Source: Cytophagaceae bacterium
Lineage (GTDB): Bacteria > Bacteroidota > Bacteroidia > Cytophagales > Spirosomataceae
Assembly: GCA_027491195.1 (NCBI GenBank)
Contig: JAIXWQ010000005.1
Location: 23,711 to 87,710, forward strand
Length of the DNA: 64,000 bases
Direction: 5' to 3'
The notes under the pieces were generated by a model that saw only the letters and a list, made by a program, of their open reading frames with translations, was not told where the DNA came from and made no database searches. The translations under genes were made by a program, and so were the position numbers. Positions 16,208 through 24,658 of this stretch are shown piece after piece. Position 1 is the first letter of the stretch. The number at the start of each line of letters is the position of its first letter.

Positions 16208-17915
16208 AGTTCAATTGCGTTCGCAGCAGTGGTTTGGCAAGACCGGTAAAGATGGTTTCATTTACCGCGCCTGGATGAAAAACCAAGGTATTCCAGATGA
16301 TTATTTTCAAGGCAAACCGGTGATTGGTATTTGTAACACCTGGTCTGAATTAACCCCTTGTAATGCTCATTTCAGGGAATTAGCGGAGTTTGTGAAGAAA
16401 GGAATTATCGAAGCGGGTGGTTTTCCGGTCGAATTTCCTGTGATGTCCTTAGGCGAAACTTTAATTAAACCTACTGCCATGTTATACCGCAATTTAGCAA
16501 GTATGGACGTGGAGGAATCTATTCGGGCGAACCCGATTGATGGCGTGGTTTTAATGTGTGGTTGTGATAAAACGACCCCTTCCCTTGTGATGGGTGCGTG
16601 TAGTGTGGATTTACCCACTTTGGTTATCTCGGGTGGACCGATGATGAAGGGTAAGTTCAAAGGAAAAGAGATCGGTACTTCGGATGTATGGCGTTTTGCC
16701 GAAGCTTATAAGCTAGGTGAGCTAACTCAGAAAGAATTTATAGAAGCGGAAGCTTGTATGGCTAGAACCCCAGGTCACTGTGCCGTGATGGGAACGGCCT
16801 CTACGATGGCAACGATGGTGGAAGCTTTAGGTTTGAGTCTTCCTCAAAATGCGGCGATTCCAGCAGCTGATGTGCGCAGAAAAGTATTAGCGCAGCATTC
16901 AGGACGTCGTATAGTGGAGATGGTGAATGAGGATTTGAAGATGTCCAAAGTCTTAACGCGTCCCGCCTTCGAAAATGCGATTCGTGTAAACGCGGCAACG
17001 GGTGGATCTACGAATTTTGTCATTCACTTAACAGCCATCGCGGGTCGATTAGGTGTTGATTTGAAATTAGATGATTTTGATGAATTCTCTCGTAACATTC
17101 CTTTGTTAGCGAACATTCAGCCATCTGGAGAGCATTTCATGGAAGATTTATACTATGCTGGTGGACTTCCTGCTTTGATGAATCAAATGAAGGAACATCT
17201 TCATACCTCGATTGTGACAGTAAATGGTAAAACAGTCGGTGAAAACATCGAGAATACGCCTATTTATGAATCATCAATCATTTCTACGTTTGATGCTCCT
17301 TTTAAGCCTGATTCTGGTATAGCTGTTGTTCGCGGTAATTTAGCGCCTAATGGAGCGGTTTTGAAGCCATCGGCTGCATCGAAGGAATTGTTTAAGCATC
17401 GCGGTAAAGCGGTGGTATTTGAGAACATTGAAGATTACCACGCTCGCATTGATTCTGATGAGTTAGAGGTTGATGAGAATTCAGTGATGGTGTTAAAGAA
17501 TGTAGGACCTAAAGGCTACCCTGGTATGGCCGAGGTTGGCAATATGGGTATTCCTAAAAAGATTTTACAAAAAGGAGTAAAGGATATGGTTCGTATTTCG
17601 GATGGCCGAATGAGTGGAACTGGTTTTGGTACCGTTATTTTGCACGTCTCTCCTGAGTCTGCCGCTGGTGGTCCTTTGAATTGGGTTCAAAATGGAGATT
17701 ATATCGCTCTGGATGTGGAGAATCGCACGATTAATTGGGAAGTATCAGAAGAAGAATTAGCAGCTCGTAAAGTCGCTCATCCTTTTGAAAAGCCTAAAAC
17801 GATTCGTGGATATGTCGGATTATTTATTGATCATGTGGAGCAAGCCGATCAAGGAGCTGATTTTGATTTCTTGAAAGGTGGATCTGGATCTGTTGTAACA
17901 CGCGATTCTCACTAA
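16200..17915 (+). CDS. IlvD/Edd family sugar-acid dehydratase
   Basis: Fe-S dehydratase of 571 residues. The family cysteines are visible in ICNTWSELTPCNAH, MCGCDKTTPS and GHCAVMGTASTMA, and the C-terminal DGRMSGTGFGTVI is the substrate/metal region. The length and the CDKTTPS form fit the L-arabinonate/D-xylonate/L-fuconate branch rather than biosynthetic IlvD. It is followed after one base by an SDR and meets the L-fucose operon tail to tail, so it could be a second aldonate dehydratase of that pathway or serve another sugar. The exact substrate cannot be read from the sequence. Confidence 0.85.
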   Translation: MSKVQLRSQQWFGKTGKDGFIYRAWMKNQGIPDDYFQGKPVIGICNTWSELTPCNAHFRELAEFVKKGIIEAGGFPVEFPVMSLGETLIKPTAMLYRNLASMDVEESIRANPIDGVVLMCGCDKTTPSLVMGACSVDLPTLVISGGPMMKGKFKGKEIGTSDVWRFAEAYKLGELTQKEFIEAEACMARTPGHCAVMGTASTMATMVEALGLSLPQNAAIPAADVRRKVLAQHSGRRIVEMVNEDLKMSKVLTRPAFENAIRVNAATGGSTNFVIHLTAIAGRLGVDLKLDDFDEFSRNIPLLANIQPSGEHFMEDLYYAGGLPALMNQMKEHLHTSIVTVNGKTVGENIENTPIYESSIISTFDAPFKPDSGIAVVRGNLAPNGAVLKPSAASKELFKHRGKAVVFENIEDYHARIDSDELEVDENSVMVLKNVGPKGYPGMAEVGNMGIPKKILQKGVKDMVRISDGRMSGTGFGTVILHVSPESAAGGPLNWVQNGDYIALDVENRTINWEVSEEELAARKVAHPFEKPKTIRGYVGLFIDHVEQADQGADFDFLKGGSGSVVTRDSH

Positions 17916-17916
17916 G

Positions 17917-18633
17917 ATGAAAAAATACATCGTTACAGGTGCGGGACAAGGTATTGGACATCAGATTGCGCAGCAATTGATGGCTGAAGGACATGTCGTA
18001 CTTGTCAATGATATCGATGCTACCTTATTAAAAGGTAGCTATGTAAAGGCTGGGGATGTTAGTTCTCCAGCCTTTATTCAAGAACTAGTAGCCTATGCGG
18101 AGACGCTTCCTGGCAATTTGGCTGGTTGTGTTTGTAATGCAGGGGTGACGACATTCGGGAGTTTTTGGGATTATAGTCCTGAATCAATGAAATCATTGCT
18201 TGATTTAAATATTCAGGGTACTTTTTTCTTAATTCAAGCCGTAGCAAAGTCGATTCGTAAGTCTGGGATGTCGGGATCGATTGTGGTGACTTCCTCTGTT
18301 ACTGGTCACCAAGCACACCCGGATTTAGCGGCATATGGCATGACGAAAGCTGCTTTGAATCAATTAGTGCAGAATTTAGTGATCGACCTATCCCCTGTTC
18401 AGATTCGCATTAACGCGGTTTCCCCCGGTGCGACGATGACGGAGCGGACCGAGAAAGATGTAAATTATTTGAAAGAATGGAGTCGATTGACGCCTCTAGG
18501 CAAACCGGCAGACGTCCAAGATATCTCAGAAGCGGTTTGTTTCTTTTTAAGTGATAAGGCCAAACACATTACAGGTCAGACCCTAATCGTCGATGGTGGC
18601 TGGACTAGTGTTAGCCCTCCTCCTCAGTCCTAA
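17917..18633 (+). CDS. Short-chain dehydrogenase, probable sugar or sugar-acid dehydrogenase
   Basis: 238 residues of classical SDR. NAD(P) motif TGAGQGIG (residues 7-14), NAG motif CNAGVT, and the catalytic set Ser in VTSSVTG with YGMTK (Tyr-x-x-x-Lys intact). The C-terminus GQTLIVDGGW is typical. Its partner one base upstream is the IlvD/Edd dehydratase, so a dehydrogenase step before or after aldonate dehydration is likely. The stop overlaps the stop of the convergent M19 dipeptidase gene by four bases. Confidence 0.8.
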   Translation: MKKYIVTGAGQGIGHQIAQQLMAEGHVVLVNDIDATLLKGSYVKAGDVSSPAFIQELVAYAETLPGNLAGCVCNAGVTTFGSFWDYSPESMKSLLDLNIQGTFFLIQAVAKSIRKSGMSGSIVVTSSVTGHQAHPDLAAYGMTKAALNQLVQNLVIDLSPVQIRINAVSPGATMTERTEKDVNYLKEWSRLTPLGKPADVQDISEAVCFFLSDKAKHITGQTLIVDGGWTSVSPPPQS

Positions 18634-19688
18634 GCCCAGGCTTTATCTAGGAAATTTAGCCAGTTTTGATGGCAGAATTTGACGATATCTTCGTTCGAGA
18701 ATCCTCTTTTTACTAGTAAATCGGGCAGTTTTTGTAGATCAGCGATGGTTTCAATATCTGCAGGACATTGTTCTCTACCAAATCCTCCATCTAAATCTGT
18801 TCCCAATCCCACTTGGTTCGTATTTCCAGCTAAACTGCAAACGTGGACTAAATGATCAATGAGTGTATCCATTGTTACATTTTTATTTTGTGGAGTAGAT
18901 TCACCTCTCACCCATCCCGGTACCATCATCCAAGCATCCATAGGCATGCCGATGACAGCACCTCTGCTAAGAATTTCCTTTAATTGTTCATCGGAAAATT
19001 GACGGTTATGATCCACTAAGGCACGGCAATTTTGATGACTCGCCCAAACAGGCCCCTGGTGATTTTCCATCGCCTCCCAAAAGCTATCATCGCATAAATG
19101 TGTTGCATCTAAAATGATATTCAATTCCATCATTTTGCGCAACAAATCTTTGCCAGCTATTCCCATTCCTCCGGTGGCATTAGTTCCTTGTGCATAACGT
19201 CCTGGCCCATAATGAGCTGGCCCTAAAGCACGTAAACCATAGGCATGTGCTATTTCTAGGTATTCTAAAGAGACGATTGAGTCCGCTCCCTCTAGGCTTA
19301 AAATATAGCCGATGGCCTGTTTGGATTCCTCCCATTGGATGAGGTGATCCTTTAAATCAGATAGGTTACGGATAGGACGTAAATCACCGGAACGCTCTAA
19401 AGTCTTATAATAGGCTAATTGGCCTTGAGTCTGTGCCCATGCTTGCTCTGGACTATTCCAACCCGGCAAACTAGAATCTGGAGCTACATAACGGGCAATT
19501 TGAGTTGCTACTACTAACCCGATGTTTCCTTTACGTAATTCGTCTAGACTAACTGTGGCATTTCCTCGATCAGGTTTATCGGTTAATCCTTTTTCGCGTT
19601 CATTTATTTCCTTTATTCCAGAGCGCAAATCTCGATTCCATTCGAGTGCGTTCATACTTAGATCTAAATGAGCGTCGATTAATAACAT
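18630..19688 (-). CDS. Membrane dipeptidase family protein (peptidase M19)
   Basis: Zinc amidohydrolase-fold dipeptidase, 352 residues. Metal ligands are visible in IDAHLDL (H7, D9), SLEGAD (bridging Glu), LDATHLCD and WASHQNCRALVDHNRQ, with GLGTDLDGGFG near the C-terminus. M19 enzymes split dipeptides, often those with a D-residue at the C-side. There is no signal peptide, so it acts in the cytoplasm. Last gene of the ten-gene fucose operon, overlapping the D-threonine-aldolase-like gene by ten bases. Its role in fucose use is unclear; see findings. Confidence 0.85.
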   Translation of the reverse strand: MLLIDAHLDLSMNALEWNRDLRSGIKEINEREKGLTDKPDRGNATVSLDELRKGNIGLVVATQIARYVAPDSSLPGWNSPEQAWAQTQGQLAYYKTLERSGDLRPIRNLSDLKDHLIQWEESKQAIGYILSLEGADSIVSLEYLEIAHAYGLRALGPAHYGPGRYAQGTNATGGMGIAGKDLLRKMMELNIILDATHLCDDSFWEAMENHQGPVWASHQNCRALVDHNRQFSDEQLKEILSRGAVIGMPMDAWMMVPGWVRGESTPQNKNVTMDTLIDHLVHVCSLAGNTNQVGLGTDLDGGFGREQCPADIETIADLQKLPDLLVKRGFSNEDIVKFCHQNWLNFLDKAWA

Positions 19689-20743
19689 AGTCGTCTGTTT
19701 CTAGCTTTTACTTCCCAAAGACCTCCATCGATTACCTGTAGATGCGAGTGTAAATTTACCGTTGGGCAAATGTGGTAAGGAACCATGGTGACGATTTCAC
19801 CAATCTGATAAGCTGAACTATCTCCTACCTCTACAATACCATGCTCTTCGCTTTGTGATTTCAAAACCCAATTAGGTCTGTCAATAAATCTTACTCGGTT
19901 ATCGATTGGATTTTCTGCCGCCACCGATTTATGCCCTAAGTCAAGGCAAATAGTCTTTTCTGTGGGTTTTGAAATGATTCTGGAAATGATTTCCACTCCA
20001 AACTCGAAGGTGTTTTCCGGAAATAGGGCTGCATATCCCGCATCAAAAAACACAAAGGTTCCTGGGCTGCAAGTAAACAGTGGATTTTTGTGGTGCACTA
20101 AAAAACTAGGTGTTCCGGATACTACTAGTTCTAAATCGTTTTTCTCTAATTGATCTATTAACTGATAGAAAGAAACAAAATCGGAGTTGACATGCTTTTC
20201 ACGTTCTTGGAACTCTTTATCACGGATATGTCCATCGTATGCATGTAAACCTCTTAAGCTTACATGAGGTAATTTATGTAGTTGTTGAATTAAATCGAAA
20301 GCCTTTTCTGGACGAATGCCGGTTCGATTCATTCCCATATTTAAATCGATATAGACTCCTGTATTTTTTCCTTCAAATGCCTCATTTAATGCTTCAGCAG
20401 CTTGTAAATCATCTATGATGGAGGAGAATCTAGTTGAAGGATACGCCTCCTTTAATTGCTGATAGCGAGAAATATTGGGCCCAATTAATTGCATCGATAT
20501 CAATACATCTGGTGCGTTAGATTGTGCTAATAGTTCTGCCTCTGCTATGGTGGCGCATTTGAATTTAGTGATTCCTGCTTCTAAAAGAAGGTCGTTTACC
20601 TCCTTGGTTTTGTGCGTTTTGATGTGTGGACGTAATCTAGCTGGGTTTCCATCTACCATCTCGATGGCTTTGGCAATATTTCGTTTCACCCGTTCTGGAT
20701 AAACGAGCAGGCCTGGGCTCTCAAAAACGTTTAAATTGATCAT
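19679..20743 (-). CDS. D-threonine aldolase / D-serine dehydratase-like PLP enzyme
   Basis: Fold-type III (alanine racemase-like) PLP enzyme, 354 residues. The PLP lysine is K42 in RPHIKTHKTKE. GTPSFLVHH and DAGYAAL are conserved, and the C-terminal YHICPTVNLH supplies metal ligands H324 and C326, as in eukaryotic D-serine dehydratase and D-threonine aldolase. It would cleave or deaminate a D-3-hydroxy-amino acid. It overlaps its upstream SDR gene by four bases, so it is certainly in the fucose operon transcript. Family is clear, substrate is not. Confidence 0.83.
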   Translation of the reverse strand: MINLNVFESPGLLVYPERVKRNIAKAIEMVDGNPARLRPHIKTHKTKEVNDLLLEAGITKFKCATIAEAELLAQSNAPDVLISMQLIGPNISRYQQLKEAYPSTRFSSIIDDLQAAEALNEAFEGKNTGVYIDLNMGMNRTGIRPEKAFDLIQQLHKLPHVSLRGLHAYDGHIRDKEFQEREKHVNSDFVSFYQLIDQLEKNDLELVVSGTPSFLVHHKNPLFTCSPGTFVFFDAGYAALFPENTFEFGVEIISRIISKPTEKTICLDLGHKSVAAENPIDNRVRFIDRPNWVLKSQSEEHGIVEVGDSSAYQIGEIVTMVPYHICPTVNLHSHLQVIDGGLWEVKARNRRLCY

Positions 20744-21522
20744 AAAACGGCACGGTCTAAATGAACATACCCTCCATCTACATGGATAATTTGTCCGGTG
20801 GTATGACTAGATTTGGGTGACATCAGAAACGTGACCATATCCCCTATCTCCTCTTTTGTGGTCATGCGTTTACCTAAGGGAATGTTATTGGTAATGCTGG
20901 CTAATTTCTCTGTTGGATTATCTAATGTTTGAATCCATTTCTCGTACATTGGAGTAAAGCATTCCGCTACGATTACTGAATTGACACGAATCCCGAAATT
21001 TCTCAATTCTAATGCCCATTCTCTTGTAAGTGCATTTCTACCCCCATTGGATGCGGCATAGCCGGATGTATTTCCTTGACCAGTTTCAGCGGTTTTAGAT
21101 CCAATGTTTACGATCGCTCCTTTGCTCTTTTTTAAATAAGGCAAACAAGCCTGAGCCATTAAATAATAGTGTGTCAGGTTAGCGTTGATGGATTGAATGA
21201 ATTTCTCATAATTGCCTGATTCTAAGCCCACTCCATCATTAAGGCCCGCATTATTCACTAGACCATCAATTTTACCAAACATGGTAGCAATCTTTTCTAC
21301 CACCTTTGCACATTCTGATGGATTACTCAGATCAGCCACAAATGAAAAAGCTTGTCCGCCAGTTGCCTGTATCTTTTCGATGCACAACTGATTGTCCGCT
21401 TCATTTCTTCCCACAATAGCCACCATCGCAGATTCTAGGGCTAATGACTCAGAAATTCCTTGTCCAATGCCTTTAGCGCCTCCGGTTACTACAATGACTT
21501 TTTCTCTTAATCCTAGATTCAT
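20740..21522 (-). CDS. SDR family dehydrogenase, probable L-fucose dehydrogenase
   Basis: 260 residues. The Rossmann motif is TGGAKGIGQG, NNAG is present, and the active-site stretch reads NIGSKTAETG then SGYAASNGGRN. The C-terminal VVAECFTPMYEKWI is typical of L-fucose dehydrogenases such as Campylobacter FucX. It should oxidise L-fucose to L-fuconolactone with NAD(P)+. Oddity: the usual catalytic Tyr-x-x-x-Lys reads Tyr-Ala-Ala-Ser-Asn (codon AAT), so the lysine is missing. It overlaps the lactonase gene and the D-threonine-aldolase-like gene by four bases each, consistent with the pathway order. Confidence 0.78.
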   Translation of the reverse strand: MNLGLREKVIVVTGGAKGIGQGISESLALESAMVAIVGRNEADNQLCIEKIQATGGQAFSFVADLSNPSECAKVVEKIATMFGKIDGLVNNAGLNDGVGLESGNYEKFIQSINANLTHYYLMAQACLPYLKKSKGAIVNIGSKTAETGQGNTSGYAASNGGRNALTREWALELRNFGIRVNSVIVAECFTPMYEKWIQTLDNPTEKLASITNNIPLGKRMTTKEEIGDMVTFLMSPKSSHTTGQIIHVDGGYVHLDRAVL

Positions 21523-22352
21523 AGTGTTTCTAATTGATAAAATTCGATGGCGTTGCCTTCGTAAATTTTTGCTTGTTCAGTGTCACTTAAACCACCTAAT
21601 TGCTTTTTGAATGTACTCACCCAGCGTTCCAAGGTTGAATTTAATAAAACAACAGGATAATCACTCCCGATCAGTAATCTAGATGGGCCAAAAACGTCCA
21701 ATGACACCTCAATAATCTCATTTACCTGATCTGTAGTCCAGTTTTGATCGCTAGCCTCAGTAACTATTCCCGATATTTTGGCAGAAACGTGATCTAAATC
21801 TTTAAATCCAGAAATGTGGCTTTTCCAGGCAGAGATATCACCAGATTTAAGGGGAGCTTTCGCTAAATGATCTAAAACGATACGTTGATCATTGCAGGTT
21901 TGGCAAAAGGAAATAGCCGATTCGATCTGATGAGGATAGATTAATAAATCATAGCTCAAATCAAAACTAGCAAGTGCTTTGACCCCTTTGATGAATTCCT
22001 TTCTAGCTAGAAATGCGGGATCTTTTTCTCCTTGAACGATGTGCCGAAAGCCTTTTATTGCTTCGAATTGGGAGAAATAAGCTAAGCGATCTTCAATGTT
22101 TGAACTTTGGAGATCTACCCATCCTACTACGCCTTGAATGAATTCATTTTGTTCAGCTAAGGCTAAAAGAAATAAGGTTTCTTCCTCAGATGAGTCTGCT
22201 TGAACGGCTACGCAACCTGTAAATCCATTCTCTCTAAAGAGACCTTCGCTGTAGGATGGATAATAATCTTTTCTGAGAACGGACATTTCAGGAGTAATCC
22301 AGGTGTCTCGTTCTTCGTTATAATTCCAAAAATGTTGATGCGAATCAATCAT
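21519..22352 (-). CDS. Amidohydrolase family protein, probable L-fuconolactonase
   Basis: 277-residue COG3618-type amidohydrolase. The N-terminal IDSHQHFWNYNEERDTWI has the HxH metal site and the W/D pattern of L-fuconolactone and L-rhamnonolactone hydrolases. KGFRHIVQGE, VLDHLAKAP and LLIGSDYPV supply the remaining histidines and the catalytic aspartate. It would open L-fuconolactone to L-fuconate. It overlaps the FAH gene and the L-fucose dehydrogenase-like gene by four bases each. Confidence 0.85.
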   Translation of the reverse strand: MIDSHQHFWNYNEERDTWITPEMSVLRKDYYPSYSEGLFRENGFTGCVAVQADSSEEETLFLLALAEQNEFIQGVVGWVDLQSSNIEDRLAYFSQFEAIKGFRHIVQGEKDPAFLARKEFIKGVKALASFDLSYDLLIYPHQIESAISFCQTCNDQRIVLDHLAKAPLKSGDISAWKSHISGFKDLDHVSAKISGIVTEASDQNWTTDQVNEIIEVSLDVFGPSRLLIGSDYPVVLLNSTLERWVSTFKKQLGGLSDTEQAKIYEGNAIEFYQLETL

Positions 22353-23188
22353 CCCTGATAGGCTACAGCAGTTTGTTTTTGTTCTCCTAAACCTTCCATT
22401 CCTAAGGTTACCACGTCTCCAGCTTGTAGATAGATCGGTGGATTAAACCCTAATCCTACTCCGTGTGGTGTCCCAGTACTGATGACATCACCCGGTAAAA
22501 GTGTCATAAATTGAGAGATATATGAAACGACCTGAGGAACATTAAAGATCAATTGGTTCGTATTACTTGTTTGAAAACGCTTCCCATTGACGTCTAACCA
22601 CATAGATAGTTGATGAACATCAGCAATCTCCTCTTTGGTCGCCAAAAATGGCCCTAAAGGCGCGAAAGTATCACATCCTTTGCCTTTTGACCAGTTTCCA
22701 CCTCTTTCTAATTGGTATTCGCGTTCAGATAAATCGTTGTGTAAACAATATCCAGCGACATAATCATAGGCGTCCACTTCTGAAACATAAGAAGCTTTTT
22801 TGCCAATAACGATGGCTAATTCCACTTCCCAATCCGTTTTAGTTGAGTTTTTGGGAATGATGATATCATCATTTGGACCCGATAAAGCGGTGGTACTTTT
22901 AAAGAAAAGAATAGGTTCTGTCGGGATAGCAGCTCCCGTTTCCTTCGCATGATCCGCATAATTCAATCCCACACAGACAATTTTGCTAGGTCTTGCTACG
23001 CAGGATCCTACTCTTCCAGAGATTTTAGGAAAATTGGTTGCCTTCAAATTACTTATGGCGGCTAATCCCCCTTTTTCAAAAAAGGATTCATTGAAATCTG
23101 GAAAAATGGAGGATACATCATAGTATTCTCCATTTTCATAAATCGCCGGCTTTTCTTGGCCTACAGCTCCTATTCTAGCTAATTTCAT
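22349..23188 (-). CDS. Fumarylacetoacetate hydrolase family protein, probable 2,4-diketo-3-deoxy-L-fuconate hydrolase
   Basis: 279 residues. The FAH catalytic domain (about 70-277) shows VGLNYADHAKETG, the metal-binding DWEVELAIVIGK and GYCLHNDLSEREYQ, and a C-terminal STGTPHGVGLG. In the Xanthomonas non-phosphorylating fucose route an enzyme of this family splits 2,4-diketo-3-deoxy-L-fuconate to pyruvate and L-lactate. Gene context (lactonase, two SDRs, dehydratase, FucP) supports exactly that step. Ureidoglycolate lyase-like annotations of this family are less likely here. Confidence 0.85.
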   Translation of the reverse strand: MKLARIGAVGQEKPAIYENGEYYDVSSIFPDFNESFFEKGGLAAISNLKATNFPKISGRVGSCVARPSKIVCVGLNYADHAKETGAAIPTEPILFFKSTTALSGPNDDIIIPKNSTKTDWEVELAIVIGKKASYVSEVDAYDYVAGYCLHNDLSEREYQLERGGNWSKGKGCDTFAPLGPFLATKEEIADVHQLSMWLDVNGKRFQTSNTNQLIFNVPQVVSYISQFMTLLPGDVISTGTPHGVGLGFNPPIYLQAGDVVTLGMEGLGEQKQTAVAYQG

Positions 23189-23189
23189 T

Positions 23190-23864
23190 TTATAACTTTT
23201 TAATAACGTCCCACATCGTATCAGCTAGGAATTGATTTCCTGCTTCATTCAAATGAACTCGGTCTGTTGTCAGAATGCCAGACGCTTTGTTTTCGATATT
23301 ATTTTTAGCCTCGTAATCCATGAATGCCTTACGAAGATCAATTAATTGCACAGAATTATCTTTCGCAATTTTTTTGATGATTTGGCTGTAAGCATTTAAG
23401 TCACCATCGTTTTCATTCGTGTTGTCGAACTTCTCACCTATCACGGTAGGTGTGCAGATAACTACCTGAGCATTAGCTTTTTGAATCTTCTTAATTAAAG
23501 CATTATAGAAGCGCTCAAACTTGTCAGCATCTGTTCCAGTACGGGATGTTGTCTTATGCCAAACGTCGTTTATTCCAATGTAGATAATCACTAGATTAGG
23601 ATTCTTGGCTACTACATCGTCTTCGTGACGTAAGTACAAATCGTAGACTTTATTTCCACCGATTCCGGCTCCAATTAATTCATATTGATTAGATAGACCT
23701 TGCGCGGCAATCATTTCAGTCATTTTGGTAATATACCCCGTCTTATTTACTCCAGCTTGAGTGATCGAATCTCCGAAGAAAATAATACGCTTAGGTCCAT
23801 CCTTCTTAAAGGAGCTTAAAGAGGTTCCCAAAATCAATAAAAGGCAAATCAGTTGTTTTTTCAT
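23190..23864 (-). CDS. Secreted SGNH/GDSL esterase
   Basis: 224 residues with a signal peptide (MKKQLICLLLILGTSLSS). SGNH blocks are visible: GDSITQAG with nucleophile S33, block II GIGGN, block III GINDV and block V DRVHLN with D201 and H204. Such enzymes remove acetyl or other acyl groups from sugars. In a fucose operon it may deacylate fucosylated glycans outside the cytoplasm so that fucosidase can act. Gaps are one base to the FAH gene and four bases to the SDR gene. Confidence 0.82.
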   Translation of the reverse strand: MKKQLICLLLILGTSLSSFKKDGPKRIIFFGDSITQAGVNKTGYITKMTEMIAAQGLSNQYELIGAGIGGNKVYDLYLRHEDDVVAKNPNLVIIYIGINDVWHKTTSRTGTDADKFERFYNALIKKIQKANAQVVICTPTVIGEKFDNTNENDGDLNAYSQIIKKIAKDNSVQLIDLRKAFMDYEAKNNIENKASGILTTDRVHLNEAGNQFLADTMWDVIKKL

Positions 23865-23868
23865 AGGT

Positions 23869-24609
23869 TTAGTTGTTTAGATAAATGAATCCACCATCAA
23901 TTGGATAATCACAACCTGTGATAAATGCGGCTTCATCGGAACATAAATATAAAGCTAAATGTGCAATTTCTTGTGGTTGGGCCATACGACCTATCGGTTG
24001 AGTGGCTGATAATTTGGCAAAGATCTCCGCTTGATTGTCCGGGTAGTTTTTAGCGATAAAACCATCCACAAATGGCGTATGGACTCTACCAGGTGAAATG
24101 CAATTACATCGAATACCTTGGTGAATATAATCTTTCGCAACAGATTGCGTCATCGATTTTATCGCCCCTTTTGTCATTGAATAGCCAAAACGATCTGGTA
24201 TTCCCACCGATGCAGCCACCGATGCCATGTTTAAAATCACCCCCGACTTTTGCTGAATCATGCCCGGAATAAAGGCATACATGCAGTGATATGCCCCTTT
24301 TACATTCACATCAAAGATATTTTGGAAATCTGAAGGACTCGTTTTCTCCAAATTACCAATTTGTGGAATCCCTGCATTATTCACTAAAATATCAATCGAA
24401 CCTAATTCATTAGCAATAGCCTGAACTGACTCTATATTCGTTATATCCGCTAAATGTAAGGTAATTTCGGATGGCAAGGGATCCGCAGCAGGTTTCAAGT
24501 CAATCACATGTACCTCAGCCCTTTGTGCTAAAAAGGTGAGCGCAATCGATTTTCCGATGCCGGAGCATCCGCCGGTGATGACGACTTTTTTGTGGGTTAG
24601 TTTGAACAT
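23869..24609 (-). CDS. SDR family dehydrogenase, probable 2-keto-3-deoxy-L-fuconate dehydrogenase
   Basis: 246 residues. TGGCSGIGKS binds NAD, NNAG is present, and the catalytic residues are intact (Ser in ILNMASVAAS, then GYSMTKGA). GIRCNCISPGRVHTPFV resembles 2-keto-3-deoxy-L-fuconate dehydrogenase of Xanthomonas and the DHRS6 group. It would produce the 2,4-diketo acid that the FAH enzyme hydrolyses. Upstream, 144 bases of almost pure heptamer repeats separate it from the dehydratase gene, the only real gap in the operon. Confidence 0.8.
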   Translation of the reverse strand: MFKLTHKKVVITGGCSGIGKSIALTFLAQRAEVHVIDLKPAADPLPSEITLHLADITNIESVQAIANELGSIDILVNNAGIPQIGNLEKTSPSDFQNIFDVNVKGAYHCMYAFIPGMIQQKSGVILNMASVAASVGIPDRFGYSMTKGAIKSMTQSVAKDYIHQGIRCNCISPGRVHTPFVDGFIAKNYPDNQAEIFAKLSATQPIGRMAQPQEIAHLALYLCSDEAAFITGCDYPIDGGFIYLNN

Positions 24610-24615
24610 AGTTTT

Positions 24616-24657
24616 TAGTCGCTAGTCTCTAGTCACTAGTCGCAAGTCACTAGTTGG
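24616..24657 (-). repeat. Tandem heptamer array TAGTCNC
   Basis: Six 7-base units on the plus strand: TAGTCGC, TAGTCTC, TAGTCAC, TAGTCGC, AAGTCAC, TAGTTGG. On the gene strand it reads GNGACTA. It follows the GAGTATA-type array with one base in between. The GACTA core also occurs in the hairpin array at 54297-54400. Confidence 0.85.
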
Positions 24658-24658
24658 T

